A stretch of DNA of 64,000 nt from Propionicicella superfundia DSM 22317 (GCF_000423465.1 NZ_KE384021.1:1-64000), one strand, 5' to 3'. Counted from the first letter of the stretch, positions 44,129-52,903 are shown. Made by a program: numbers and translations. Notes: generated by a model from the sequence alone, not told the origin.

Positions 44129-44207
44129 GTGTGACTTTTCGGCCTCGATTCCGCGTCACGATCCGCGACGGGCCGGGATCGGCGAGGTGGGCGCACGGTT
44201 CGTCACG
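44129..44207. repeat. 79-bp element with inverted ends (family B)
   Basis: It begins GTGTGACTTTTCGG and ends TTCGTCACG, again exactly 79 bases, between upp and the ClC gene. The ends are less perfect than in the other copies. Confidence 0.55.
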
Positions 44208-44265
44208 GGACGGTGGGTCGTGCGACCCCGGCCGCGCGCCGGCCGCGCGGAGTAGGGTCAGGACG

Positions 44266-45582
44266 GTGAAGTTCGGGGCGCGCGTCGATCCGTTCGCGTC
44301 CCGTCGCACCATGGCCGTGTTCATCGTGGCCGCTCTGGTCGCAGCGGTCGGGATCGGGGTCGTCGGCGGCTGTTTCCGCTGGTGCCTGGAGCGGCTGGGC
44401 GAACTGCGCGCGGTGATGCTCGAGTGGGTGCGCACCCTGCCCCCGGCCCTCGGCTGGCTCGTCCCCGTCGTCTTCGTCGCGGTGTGCGCGGTCGTCGGGC
44501 AGTTCTTCGCGCGAATCACTCCCCGCGCGGCCGGGAGCGGGATCCAGGACGTCGAGGCCGTCTGGCGGGAGGAGCACGATCTGCCGGGGCCCGGGGTGAT
44601 CCCGGCCCGCTTCGCCGGCGGGCTCGTTGCGATCGGGTCGGGACTCGTCCTCGGACGCGAGGGGCCGAGCGTCCACCTGGGGGCATCCATCGGATCCGAG
44701 GTCGGACGGTGGTTTCGCCTCAGCGACTACGAACGCAAACTCCTGTACACGACCGTCGGCGGAGCCGGCCTCGCGGTCGCCTTCAACGCCCCGGTGGGCG
44801 GGGCGCTGTTCACCGTGGAGGAGGTGACGCGATCCGTCCGGCTGCGGGTGGTCCTTCTCACCCTGGTGACGACGTCGGTCGCGGTGGGGGTCTCGCGCTA
44901 CGTCGAGCCCGGCCACTTCGTGTTCTCGGTCCCGGCGGTCACGGCACCGCCGCTGGGGGCGCTGTGGATCTATGTGGTCTTCGGGTTGCTCGTCGGGTTG
45001 CTCGGCGTGGGGTACAACGCGGTCGTGATGGGGATGCTGCGCGGCACCGACCGGCTGCGCGTGCCCGCCGCGGCGCGTGCGGGCGCCATCGGGGCGGCCG
45101 TCGGGCTGTTGCTGTGGATCGATCCCCTCTTCGGCGGCGGGGGCGACGACATCGCGCAGATGGTGCTCGGCGGGCAGCAGCTCGCGGTCGGCTCCCTTCT
45201 CCTCTACGCCGCCGTCCGTTTCGTCGCCGGTCCGCTCTCCTACGCCGCGGGAGCGCCGGGAGGGCTGTTCGCGCCGCTGCTGGCGCTCGGAGCCCTGCTG
45301 GGCGTCCTCTTCCACGACGCTGTGATGGCGGTCGGCGGAGCGGCTGCCGCGGGGGTCGTCGGAGGGAGCGCGGTCCCTTTCGCCGTCGTCGGCATGGCGG
45401 CCTTCTTCACCGCGACCGTGCGGGCGCCGCTGACGGCTGTCGTCCTCATCGTCGAGATGACGAATACCGCCTCTCTTACCACCGTCATGTTCGCCGCGTG
45501 TGCAGCCGCGGTCCTCGCCGCGACCGCCGTGAAGGGGCCGCCGATCTATCACTCGCTGCGCGAGCGGATGCTGGCCTCCTGA
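44266..45582 (+). CDS. ClC-family chloride/proton antiporter
   Basis: The GTG at 44266 gives 438 residues with the ClC fold. Selectivity motifs are GSGIQDVEAVWR (in place of GSGIPE), GREGPSVHLGA with the gating Glu, and GAPGGLFAP (GxFxP). The gating Glu suggests an exchanger or gated channel. There is no C-terminal CBS domain. Loss of the Pro-Glu of GSGIPE is common in more distant bacterial ClCs and could alter ion choice, for example fluoride or nitrate. It is followed by the ArsR/P-ATPase pair but separated by its own gap. Confidence 0.9.
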   Translation: MKFGARVDPFASRRTMAVFIVAALVAAVGIGVVGGCFRWCLERLGELRAVMLEWVRTLPPALGWLVPVVFVAVCAVVGQFFARITPRAAGSGIQDVEAVWREEHDLPGPGVIPARFAGGLVAIGSGLVLGREGPSVHLGASIGSEVGRWFRLSDYERKLLYTTVGGAGLAVAFNAPVGGALFTVEEVTRSVRLRVVLLTLVTTSVAVGVSRYVEPGHFVFSVPAVTAPPLGALWIYVVFGLLVGLLGVGYNAVVMGMLRGTDRLRVPAAARAGAIGAAVGLLLWIDPLFGGGGDDIAQMVLGGQQLAVGSLLLYAAVRFVAGPLSYAAGAPGGLFAPLLALGALLGVLFHDAVMAVGGAAAAGVVGGSAVPFAVVGMAAFFTATVRAPLTAVVLIVEMTNTASLTTVMFAACAAAVLAATAVKGPPIYHSLRERMLAS

Positions 45583-45621
45583 ACCGGCCCCGGCGGGGGT
45601 GTCCGCATCGTAGTCAGGTGA

Positions 45622-45639
45622 GGTAAGCGATGCCTTACC
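45622..45639. promoter_or_regulatory. Inverted repeat, putative ArsR operator
   Basis: GGTAAG (45622-45627) and CTTACC (45634-45639) are perfect arms with a six-base centre, ten bases before the ArsR start at 45649 and overlapping an AT-rich stretch (TTAATATAT) suited to a -10 box. ArsR/SmtB proteins bind such imperfect 12-2-12 type sites. Confidence 0.55.
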
Positions 45640-45648
45640 AATTAATAT

Positions 45649-46038
45649 ATGCGCATGCATGCAGATACGCAGCCCTCGTTCGTCGCGGTGGTCGACGCCG
45701 AGTACGTCGACCTCGCGGCCGAAGTGTTCTCCCTGCTGTCCGATGCGACGCGGATCCGAATCATCCTGGCGCTGGAGGCGGGCGAGCTGTCGGTCGGTGA
45801 GATCGCCGACCAGGTCGGGAAGGCGCCGACCGCAGTCTCGCAGCACCTGGCGAAGCTGCGCTGGGCGAAGGTCGTGCAGACCCGCCAGGAGGGGACGCGC
45901 GTCTACTACAGCCTGATCGACGAACACGCACGCGAACTGGTGCATCAGGCGGTCTTCCAGGCAGAGCACGTGGTCGACTTCTGGCCGCGACACCATCGGG
46001 CCGAGAGCCCCGTCGAGCAGCAGGACGGACCTCGATGA
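45649..46038 (+). CDS. ArsR/SmtB-family metal-responsive repressor
   Basis: This 129-residue winged-helix repressor starts with ATG at 45649, with no clear Shine-Dalgarno, so the mRNA may be nearly leaderless. The HTH is ELSVGEIADQVGKAPTAVSQ then HLAKLRWAKVVQTRQEGTRV. There are no cysteines; metal ligands would be the His/Asp/Glu residues near LIDEHARELVHQAVFQAEHV, as in the KmtR/CzrA alpha-5 type sites, and the HH near the C-terminus. The stop overlaps the ATPase start (ATGA), so it controls that pump, probably through the inverted repeat at 45622. Confidence 0.9.
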   Translation: MRMHADTQPSFVAVVDAEYVDLAAEVFSLLSDATRIRIILALEAGELSVGEIADQVGKAPTAVSQHLAKLRWAKVVQTRQEGTRVYYSLIDEHARELVHQAVFQAEHVVDFWPRHHRAESPVEQQDGPR

Positions 46039-47975
46039 GCGCCACCAGGCCCGCGCAGCGTCCCGGCTCGGCCGAGTACGCGCCCGAATCCTTCGGCGAT
46101 CTGCTGCGGCGCATCGATCGCGCCGACCTCGTGCGCCTTGGGGTCGTCGCCGTGCTGGCGCTCGCGGGCGCGCTCGTCTCCTGGCTGGCCACTCCGTGGT
46201 GGCTCCTGGTCGCCATCGCGGCGGTCGGTCTGGTCGTCGGATGCTGGCCGATCCTGACCGAGGCATGGGAGGACATCCGGGCACGGCGGATGAGCATGGA
46301 ACTCTCGATGCTCATCGCGATCGCCGCGGCAGCCGCGATCGGGGAGTGGGTGACAGCCCTCGTCATCACCGTGTTCGTCCTCGCCGCCGAGATCCTTGAG
46401 GACCTCTCCATGGACCGCGGCCGCGATGCGCTCACCGAGTTGGTGCGTTTCCTCCCCTCGACGGTGCAGATCCGCACCGGCGACCGCGTCGACTCCGTCG
46501 AGCTCGACCAGGTGTCGACCGGCGATGTCGTCGTCGTGCTCCCCGGCGGGCGGGTCCCCGTCGACGGGACGGTCGTGGAGGGCCGGACGTCGGTCGACCA
46601 GTCCCGCATCACCGGCGAGCCGCTGCCGGTCGACGTCGGCGTCGGCAGCGAGGTGTTCGCCGGATCGGTGAACCAGGACGGAGCGGTCGAGGTACGTGCG
46701 CAACGGGTCGGCGCCGACTCGTCCTACGGGCAGATCGTGGCGGCGGTGCAGGCCGCGCAGGAGTCCAGGGCGCCGGTCCAGCGCCTCGCCGACCGGATCG
46801 CCGCGTGGCTGGTCTATATCGCCCTGGGCGGCGCAGCGGTCACCTACCTCCTCACGCGGAACCCGACCGCGACCATCTCCGTGGTGCTCGTCGCCGGGGC
46901 CTGTGGCGTCGCCGCGGGCACCCCGCTGGCCGTCCTCGCCGCCATCGCCCGAGCCGCCCGTGCGGGAGCGTTCGTCAAGGACGGCACCCACCTGGAGGCG
47001 CTCTCGGGGATCGACACGATGGTGTTCGACAAGACCGGGACGCTGACCGTGGGCGCACCCGCGGTGTCGGACGTCCGCGCCGCCCCCGGACACACATCCG
47101 ACGAGATCCTGACCGTGGCGGCGACCGCGGAGTCCTACTCGGAGCACCCGATCGGGCAGGCGATCGTGGCTCACGCCCGGGCGCTGGGGCTTCCGGCCGG
47201 GACTCCGCAGGACTTCGACTACCGGCCGGGGCTCGGCATCCGTGCCACCGTCGACGGACGGTCGGTCCAGGCCGGCAGCAGCGCCCTCGTCGAGGACGCC
47301 CCCTCAGCGGATGCGCCGACCGCCGGGCGGACGGCCGTGCACGTGTCGATCGACAACTCCTACGCGGGGACGATCCTCCTCGCGGACTCGCTCCGGGAGT
47401 CCGCGGCACCATGCGTGCAGCAGCTCCACGGCCTGGGATTCCGGGTCGTGATGATGACGGGGGACAGCGCGTCGAACGCCCGCTCGGTGGCCGACGCCCT
47501 CGGCATCGACGATGTCCACGCCGGCCTCCTGCCCACCCAGAAGGTCGCGCTCGTGGAGGAACTGCGGCGGGCCGGGCGGCGGGTGGCGATGGTCGGCGAC
47601 GGCGTGAACGACGCCCCCGCCCTCGCGAAGGCACAGGTCGGCATCGCCATGGGGACGGGCACGCACGTCGCCCATGAGAGCGCCGACATCGTGCTCATCA
47701 GCTCCGACCTGCGGGACCTCGTGCAGGCCGTGCGAACCGCCCGCAGGGCCCGCCGCATCATCGTCACCAACGTCGTGGGGACGATCGCCGTGGACCTCGT
47801 CGGCATGGTTCTCGCCGCGCTGGGCATCCTCGGACCGCTGCTCGCCGCGATCGTTCACGTCGCCAGCGAGTCCGCCTTCATCCTCAACTCCGCGCGCCTC
47901 GTGCCCCGGGCCGCGGCGGACCCCGAGAACGGCCGGACGCCGGCCGGGAGGCGGCCCGCAGCGCAGCCTCAGTAG
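46035..47975 (+). CDS. P-type metal ATPase with ACG in place of the CPC motif
   Basis: The 646-residue pump has no N-terminal metal-binding domain. It shows the actuator TGEPLPVD, the phosphorylation motif MVFDKTGTLTVG, the SEHPIGQAIV region with the His-Pro pair of P1B pumps, and GDGVNDAPALAKA. TM6 reads VLVAGACGVAAGTPLAV, where heavy-metal pumps have CPC or SPC, so the metal site must differ. It is translationally coupled to the cysteine-free ArsR protein, which suggests a borderline metal such as Ni, Co, Zn or Mn rather than Cu. The ion is not determined. Confidence 0.88.
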   Translation: MSATRPAQRPGSAEYAPESFGDLLRRIDRADLVRLGVVAVLALAGALVSWLATPWWLLVAIAAVGLVVGCWPILTEAWEDIRARRMSMELSMLIAIAAAAAIGEWVTALVITVFVLAAEILEDLSMDRGRDALTELVRFLPSTVQIRTGDRVDSVELDQVSTGDVVVVLPGGRVPVDGTVVEGRTSVDQSRITGEPLPVDVGVGSEVFAGSVNQDGAVEVRAQRVGADSSYGQIVAAVQAAQESRAPVQRLADRIAAWLVYIALGGAAVTYLLTRNPTATISVVLVAGACGVAAGTPLAVLAAIARAARAGAFVKDGTHLEALSGIDTMVFDKTGTLTVGAPAVSDVRAAPGHTSDEILTVAATAESYSEHPIGQAIVAHARALGLPAGTPQDFDYRPGLGIRATVDGRSVQAGSSALVEDAPSADAPTAGRTAVHVSIDNSYAGTILLADSLRESAAPCVQQLHGLGFRVVMMTGDSASNARSVADALGIDDVHAGLLPTQKVALVEELRRAGRRVAMVGDGVNDAPALAKAQVGIAMGTGTHVAHESADIVLISSDLRDLVQAVRTARRARRIIVTNVVGTIAVDLVGMVLAALGILGPLLAAIVHVASESAFILNSARLVPRAAADPENGRTPAGRRPAAQPQ

Positions 47976-48865
47976 TAGTAGGGGAACCGCGACCAGTCCG
48001 GAGGGCGCTTCTGCAGGAAGGCGTCCCTCCCCTCGACGGCCTCGTCGGTCATGTACGCCAACCGGGTCGTCTCGCCCGCGAACACCTGCTGTCCGACCAG
48101 GCCGTCGTCGATCGCGTTGAACGCGTACTTCAGCATCCGCTGCGCGGTGGGTGACTTGCCGCACACCTTCGCCGCCCAGTCGAGCCCGACCGTCTCCAGC
48201 TCCGCGTGGTCGACGACGGCGTTCACCATGCCCATCCGGTGGGCCGCCTCCGCGTCGTACACGTCACCGAGAAAGAAGATCTCGCGCGCGAACTTCTGAC
48301 CCACCTGACGGGCCAGGTACGCCGAGCCGAACCCGGCGTCGAACGACCCGACATCGGCGTCGGTCTGCTTGAAGCGCGCGTGCTCGCGCGAGGCGAGGCT
48401 GAGGTCGCACACGACGTGCAACGAGTGCCCGCCGCCGGCGGCCCACCCGTTGACGAGAGCGATCACGACCTTCGGCATGAACCGGATGAGGCGTTGGACC
48501 TCGAGGATGTGCAGCCGTCCCAGCCTGGCGGGATCGACGTCCTCGGCAGTGTCGCCGTCCGCGTACTGGTACCCGGCGCGCCCGCGAATGCGCTGGTCGC
48601 CGCCGCTGCAGAACGCCCAGCCGCCGTCCTTCGGCGACGGGCCGTTGCCGGTCAGGAGGACGCAGCCGATGTCCGAACTCGTCCGTGCGTGCTCGAGCGC
48701 CGTGGCCAGCTCGTCGACGGTCTGCGGGCGGAAGGCGTTTCGCACCTCGGGACGATCGAAGGCGATCCGCACGGCCGGGACGTCCAGCGCACGGTGGTAG
48801 GTGATATCGGTGAACTCGAACCCTGCAACGGGTTCCCACAGCTCGGGGCGCCACGGATCAGTCAT
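47969..48865 (-). CDS. menB: 1,4-dihydroxy-2-naphthoyl-CoA synthase
   Basis: MenB closes the naphthoate ring in menaquinone synthesis. The 298-residue protein from ATG at 48865 has the crotonase fold. The N-terminal strand is ITYHRALDVPAVRIAFDRPE; the oxyanion-hole segment is KDGGWAFCSGGDQRIRGR; VNGWAAGGGHSLHVVCDLSL follows; DADVGSFDAGFGSAYLARQ is the MenB-specific active-site loop; and the tail WSRFPYYY is the family's aromatic end. Its last bases overlap the end of the convergent P-ATPase gene by seven. The other men genes are not in this window. Confidence 0.95.
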   Translation of the reverse strand: MTDPWRPELWEPVAGFEFTDITYHRALDVPAVRIAFDRPEVRNAFRPQTVDELATALEHARTSSDIGCVLLTGNGPSPKDGGWAFCSGGDQRIRGRAGYQYADGDTAEDVDPARLGRLHILEVQRLIRFMPKVVIALVNGWAAGGGHSLHVVCDLSLASREHARFKQTDADVGSFDAGFGSAYLARQVGQKFAREIFFLGDVYDAEAAHRMGMVNAVVDHAELETVGLDWAAKVCGKSPTAQRMLKYAFNAIDDGLVGQQVFAGETTRLAYMTDEAVEGRDAFLQKRPPDWSRFPYYY

Positions 48866-48953
48866 GACTCCACCGTAGTGGCGTGGCGCTGTGAGACGTC
48901 TGACCCCGAGGCTTGATAGAACGGTGCCCTGACTTGTGACCAGGAGGATGGCC

Positions 48954-49502
48954 GTGAGCGTCTCCGAGCACCCCGCCGAGCCGCCGCTCGCGGACTTTGC
49001 CGCGCACGTCCACGGCGACCTCCCCGGGCGCGTCGCCGAACTCGGCGGCGCCGCCGCGGACGCCGAGCGTGACCTTGCCGCGGCGATGGACCGGGCGCAG
49101 CGGGTACGCGACGGCTTCGGACGCATCGCGGGGCGCGGCGAGGCCGAACACGGCGCCGTCCGCGTGACGGTGGACGCGTCCGGGTGCCTTGTCGACATTC
49201 ACTTCACGCCCGCCGTCCTCCGCTTCGGATCCGTCCAGCGCCTGCGCGACGCGGTGAAGGATGCCGCAGCCGACGCGGCGGACGACGCCGCCGCGCAGTA
49301 TCGAGACCTCGCCGGTGTCGGCCCCGACGGAATCCCCGACCCGCTGGGCGACTTCCTCGGCGGGATGCCCGAGGTCACGCGTATGCTGCCGCCCGAACTC
49401 ATCTCCCGACTCCGCGGACAGTCGGCCCCGCACGCCGACGAGCCCATCGCGCGGCGGGCGAAACGCGATCCTGGGGAGGGGCCGGGCCCGTATGAGCCGT
49501 GA
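48954..49502 (+). CDS. YbaB/EbfC-like protein of a type VII secretion-like cassette
   Basis: The GTG at 48954 lies at good distance from AGGAGG (48942-48947); the ATG at 48948 is too close. The 182-residue product has an N-terminal helical part with Ala/Asp-rich repeats, a YbaB-like beta section (HGAVRVTVDASGCLVDIHFT), a second helix (VQRLRDAVKDAAADAADDAA) and an acidic, Pro-rich tail. YbaB-like proteins of this form occur beside WXG100/EspC-like genes in actinobacteria. The gene overlaps the next by 11 bases. A chaperone or assembly role is inference. Confidence 0.7.
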   Translation: MSVSEHPAEPPLADFAAHVHGDLPGRVAELGGAAADAERDLAAAMDRAQRVRDGFGRIAGRGEAEHGAVRVTVDASGCLVDIHFTPAVLRFGSVQRLRDAVKDAAADAADDAAAQYRDLAGVGPDGIPDPLGDFLGGMPEVTRMLPPELISRLRGQSAPHADEPIARRAKRDPGEGPGPYEP

Positions 49503-49806
49503 CATCTCCTTCGATCCGGGGGCTACACGGTCGGTGGGGGCGTCGGTCGACGAGCTCGCCCAGGCGGCGGCGGAGTCCGTCGCGGCGTTTCGCAACGGGC
49601 TGGCCGCCGCTGGCGTGTGCTGGGGTTCCGATCGATACGGCGCGGCGTTCGGAGCCGCCTACCTGACCAGCGCCCAGGACGCGGCGATCGGCGCCGTCGA
49701 GCACGCGAACCAACTCGCCCACGCCGGAGCCGACCTGCTCGCGACCGCCGCCGCCCAGGAGATCCTCGAACAGAGCGAGATCGAGGCCGCGAGGGACATC
49801 GGATGA
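49492..49806 (+). CDS. EspC/WXG100-like small secreted protein
   Basis: The ATG at 49492 overlaps the end of the previous gene and gives 104 residues. It is helical throughout: a first helix SVDELAQAAAESVAAFRNGL, a turn GVCWGSDRYGAAFG with Trp-Gly in the hairpin as in WXG100/DUF2580 proteins, and a second helix AAIGAVEHANQLAHAGADLL. No signal peptide is present, consistent with export by a type VII system. It would pair with the N-terminal helical domain of the next gene, which it overlaps by four bases (ATGA). Confidence 0.7.
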   Translation: MSRDISFDPGATRSVGASVDELAQAAAESVAAFRNGLAAAGVCWGSDRYGAAFGAAYLTSAQDAAIGAVEHANQLAHAGADLLATAAAQEILEQSEIEAARDIG

Positions 49807-52160
49807 TCATGGTGACCGCCCCCGCCTGCGTTCCGAGTTGGGTCTATGAAGGACTGTTTCCCCAAGCCGACGAAGACGGACTCGATGCGCTCGCGGCGAC
49901 GTGGCACGGCCAGGCCGCATCGTGTTCCCGTGACGCCGAGGGCCTGGACGCGGCGTTCCGGACACTGTCGGGCGCCTGGTCGGGCCCGGACGCCCGTGCG
50001 GCGTCGGCGCGTGCGCGCAACATCTCGACCCTGCTGACCTCGACGGCCGCGGCGTGCGAGACGCTGGCGGAGGGGTGCCTGGACGCTGCCGAGGCGGTGC
50101 GGGCGACCAAACTGGCCATGAACGTCGTCCTGCTGCGGCTCGGCGAGGCGACCTTCGGCCTGGTCTCCACCGGCTCGGCGGACGCGGCGGCCCAGCAGGT
50201 CGCCGCCGTGCAGCTCCGCGGCCTGCAGTTCTCGGCGCGCGCGATCCTCGTGTCGTACGAGAAGGCGCTGGTGGATCGGTTTTCCGCTCTGCAGTTCCCG
50301 GCAGACATCCGGCGCACCGTGGCCGGGATGTCAGGGGCCGCCGGGGCGGCCGCAGTCGGAGAAGGTGCCGCGGAATTCGAGGCCGGGAGCGATCCGGTGG
50401 ACGCGGAGCGCCACGCCGGCGGTGACCTGTATCTGCTCGACACCTCCGTGGACACCACCGAGATCACCGGCGCCGAGGAGCACCTCCGGATGCAGTCCGG
50501 GCCCGCGTCACCGGTCGCGGGTGTCGCCGGAGAGGCGTCCTGGCTGAGCGCGGCAGCGGCGCGGGCATTCGATCTGGTGGCCGTTCAGGAGGTGGCGCCC
50601 GCCCCGACCGGCCCGGCCGCGGCGCCCACCAGCGGAGCCGGCGTCCCCGGCCGGATGGACGGTTCGGCGGACGACCTGCCGGGGGATTCGGCGGATCCGT
50701 CCGACCTCGCCTCGGCGAGCAGGTCGGGCAGCGGCGTGACCGGTATGCAGCCGGGCGACGGGCGAGCAGCGTCGCCGTGGACCGTGGCGGACGGCATCGA
50801 TGCCGCCGCGCAGTCCCGCATCGACAGTCTTCTGGCGCCGCCGGGGGGTGCCACCGGCCCGAGCGCCCCGGGCCCGGCGTCGCCCGGCGGTGCGATCCCG
50901 CCCGGGCAGCAGGCCGCGTCCACCGTGACACCGGGCGGCGGGCAGGAAGCCGCTGACCGGGGCGCCGTCGTCGGTCCCGGGGGAACCGGGCACGATGCGG
51001 CGCCTCCGTCGTCCACGAACAGCGCCGACGACTCCGCCCACTTCGGCGGGAGCCTCCTCGGCTCCGGGATGGCGATGTCGCTCACGCCGCTGCTCGGCGC
51101 GCTCCACGACCTGCGGCTGCCCATCCATCCCAACCGGACCTTGATGCAGCCGACCCAGTTCGGGGTCGACGACGTCCCGCTCGCGCCCCTGCCCATCGAC
51201 ATGGACATCGTGTTCCAGAAGGTCCTCGCGCCCGGGGAGGGGGACGCGATGATCACCGGGTCCGTGCGGACGCTGCGGGGCTTCGTCTACCGGAGGGCGC
51301 AGGTGGCGCACCTCGTCGCCCCGTCGCAGCTCTACGACGCGCTGGGCCTCGGGTACACGCTCATGCACGCGGGCGGGCACCGGACGCGGGCTTTCGACCG
51401 GGCCATGGAGTCCGTCGAGGTGCTGCGCTGCAACGGGGTCCGCCAGCGTGATCTCGTCGTCCCGATCGCTCGCGACGTCTCGCGGCCCGACCTCTTGTTC
51501 GCGACCGCGGTGCGCGACCACGTGCGTCCCTGGCTGGGCACCGGCGGCGCGCCCGGGGCGACGGCCGACAGCCCCATCGAGGAGTTCGAGATCCTCGGCG
51601 TCACCGCGCTGGCGATCCCGCACCTCGCCGAGATCTGGCGCCTCGACGCGGACGGGAGCGAGCATCATGTGGCGACGTACAACGCGCGCAGCGGGCTGTG
51701 GTCACGCTCGAACGGGGACCTGTCGGTGACGCCCGGCCGCAAGGTCGACAACGGCCTGTACGCCGTGATGCAGGACGGCTCCGGATACGAGACGGTCACG
51801 CTGACCGAGACCCACAGCGTCCTCGTGGTGCACGGGCTCGGCGCGCCCGAGCAATTCCTCCCGTGCCCGGACGGCTCGCATCGACTGGTCGTGCACAACG
51901 GCGACATCGCCGGAATGGTCGGTGTGTCCTCGCTGGCGACCTGGCGGGGCGCGGTCGTGCAACTGCTGCACCGCTACGGGGACAGCGTCCTCGTGGACTA
52001 CGCCGACCTGCCCCGCGACCTCGCTCAGGGCCTGGGTTTCGGACAGATCGCCCAAGGACACTGGCTGCCGCAGTGGGCGCCTTTCGCCGAACTCACCGAC
52101 GTCCGCGAGACGGAGCGTGACTACCGCGTGCCCGGCCCGCTGCCGGGCCGCGGTCTCTGA
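49803..52160 (+). CDS. Large WXG-domain protein with unrecognised C-terminal domain
   Basis: The 785-residue product starts with ATG at 49803, overlapping the previous stop. Residues 1-215 are alpha-helical and contain the WXG hairpin LSGAWSGPDARAA. Residues about 240-430 are a Pro/Gly/Ser/Ala-rich linker. From about 450 to 785 there is a compact domain I do not recognise, with stretches PLPIDMDIVFQKVLAPGEGD, GYTLMHAGGHRTRAFDRAME, ETHSVLVVHGLGAPEQFLPC and VSSLATWRGAVVQLL. This three-part form is that of type VII-exported effectors. No immunity gene follows, and no secretion ATPase is in the window. Confidence 0.65.
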   Translation: MIMVTAPACVPSWVYEGLFPQADEDGLDALAATWHGQAASCSRDAEGLDAAFRTLSGAWSGPDARAASARARNISTLLTSTAAACETLAEGCLDAAEAVRATKLAMNVVLLRLGEATFGLVSTGSADAAAQQVAAVQLRGLQFSARAILVSYEKALVDRFSALQFPADIRRTVAGMSGAAGAAAVGEGAAEFEAGSDPVDAERHAGGDLYLLDTSVDTTEITGAEEHLRMQSGPASPVAGVAGEASWLSAAAARAFDLVAVQEVAPAPTGPAAAPTSGAGVPGRMDGSADDLPGDSADPSDLASASRSGSGVTGMQPGDGRAASPWTVADGIDAAAQSRIDSLLAPPGGATGPSAPGPASPGGAIPPGQQAASTVTPGGGQEAADRGAVVGPGGTGHDAAPPSSTNSADDSAHFGGSLLGSGMAMSLTPLLGALHDLRLPIHPNRTLMQPTQFGVDDVPLAPLPIDMDIVFQKVLAPGEGDAMITGSVRTLRGFVYRRAQVAHLVAPSQLYDALGLGYTLMHAGGHRTRAFDRAMESVEVLRCNGVRQRDLVVPIARDVSRPDLLFATAVRDHVRPWLGTGGAPGATADSPIEEFEILGVTALAIPHLAEIWRLDADGSEHHVATYNARSGLWSRSNGDLSVTPGRKVDNGLYAVMQDGSGYETVTLTETHSVLVVHGLGAPEQFLPCPDGSHRLVVHNGDIAGMVGVSSLATWRGAVVQLLHRYGDSVLVDYADLPRDLAQGLGFGQIAQGHWLPQWAPFAELTDVRETERDYRVPGPLPGRGL

Positions 52161-52200
52161 ACGCCCACCCGCCTGTGGTCGGCGGTCATCGCGGGGCTCG

Positions 52201-52279
52201 GTGTGACATCTTGTTCCGTTGAGATGTGGTGGTGGCTGGTGGTGGCTGCCGGCCGCTGATCCGGGCGCGGGTTGTCACG
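52201..52279. repeat. 79-bp element with inverted ends (family B), in tandem unit 1
   Basis: It starts GTGTGACATCTTG and ends GGGTTGTCACG. Its near twin in tandem unit 2 is listed separately at 52308-52386. Confidence 0.75.
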
Positions 52280-52307
52280 CTGTGGTCGACGGTCATCGCG
52301 GGGCTCG

Positions 52308-52386
52308 GTGTGACACCTTGTTCCGTTGAGGTGTGGTGGTGGTCGGTGGTGGCTGTCGGCCGCTGATCCGGGCGCGGATTGTCACA
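52308..52386. repeat. 79-bp element with inverted ends (family B), in tandem unit 2
   Basis: It starts GTGTGACACCTTG and ends GGATTGTCACA, 79 bases; its last five bases are the final codon region of the OsmC gene on the other strand. Confidence 0.75.
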
Positions 52387-52903
52387 CGGGCGTGACCATC
52401 CAGCGCAACTGCGGCGGGACGCCCGCGGCGGTCAGCAGCGTGTGGATCGGGCAGCGCCGCTCCACCTCGGTGACGAGGTCGGAGAGCTCGTGGACGTCGA
52501 TGTCGCCGCTCAACCGGACCCGCCCGGTGATCGTCTGGAAGCCCGCATGGTCCTGGCGGAGCCCGCGGAGCCCGTGCGGATCGATGGTGCCGGTGACGAG
52601 CACGTCCACGTCCCGGAGGGCGACACCCTGCTCGCGGGCGACGAGCTGGACCACGGCCGTGAGGCAGCCGGCGAACCCGCCCAGGACGTACTCGAAGGGC
52701 GACGGACCCGTGTCGTCCCCGCCGATCTCGCGGGGCAGGGCGACGGTCAGCGTCCTGTGACGGATGTCGACCTCGCTGCGGAGATCGCCGGCCGATCTGC
52801 CGCGGACGGTGGGGGTCAGGGGACGCAGGATGTCGCTGCGCCCCACGACGGAGGGCTTCTCGGGCGTGACGAGGAATTCCGCGCCGGTGGCGTAGGTGGT
52901 CAT
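52382..52903 (-). CDS. OsmC/Ohr-family peroxide or thiol-stress protein
   Basis: This 173-residue protein starts with ATG at 52903. It has the OsmC fold with the two redox cysteines, one in YVLGGFAGCLTAVVQLVARE and one in VERRCPIHTLL; the spacing fits YhfA/OsmC-like rather than Ohr proteins. Such enzymes reduce organic hydroperoxides or modified thiols. A ten-codon Cys-rich leader peptide (53074-53106) lies 171 bases upstream on the same strand, which suggests regulation by cysteine supply. Its 3' end is overlapped by a family B element. Confidence 0.88.
   Translation of the reverse strand: MTTYATGAEFLVTPEKPSVVGRSDILRPLTPTVRGRSAGDLRSEVDIRHRTLTVALPREIGGDDTGPSPFEYVLGGFAGCLTAVVQLVAREQGVALRDVDVLVTGTIDPHGLRGLRQDHAGFQTITGRVRLSGDIDVHELSDLVTEVERRCPIHTLLTAAGVPPQLRWMVTPV

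Larger units (their letters stand above)
52174..52387. repeat. Tandem duplication of a 107-bp unit
   Basis: Unit 1 (52174-52280) and unit 2 (52281-52387) both begin TGTGGTCG and share nearly the whole sequence, with about ten differences. Each contains one family B element (52201-52279 and 52308-52386). The second unit runs into the last bases of the minus-strand OsmC gene (stop at 52382). Confidence 0.85.

Noticed and set aside
45621-45640. DtxR/IdeR iron box before the ArsR gene
   Set aside because: The half-sites AGGTAAG and CTTACC are about five bases too far apart for the 19-bp box; an ArsR operator fits the context better.
52174-52387. Tandem 107-bp units as a CRISPR or origin repeat
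   Set aside because: Only two nearly identical long units without spacers; a simple duplication explains them.
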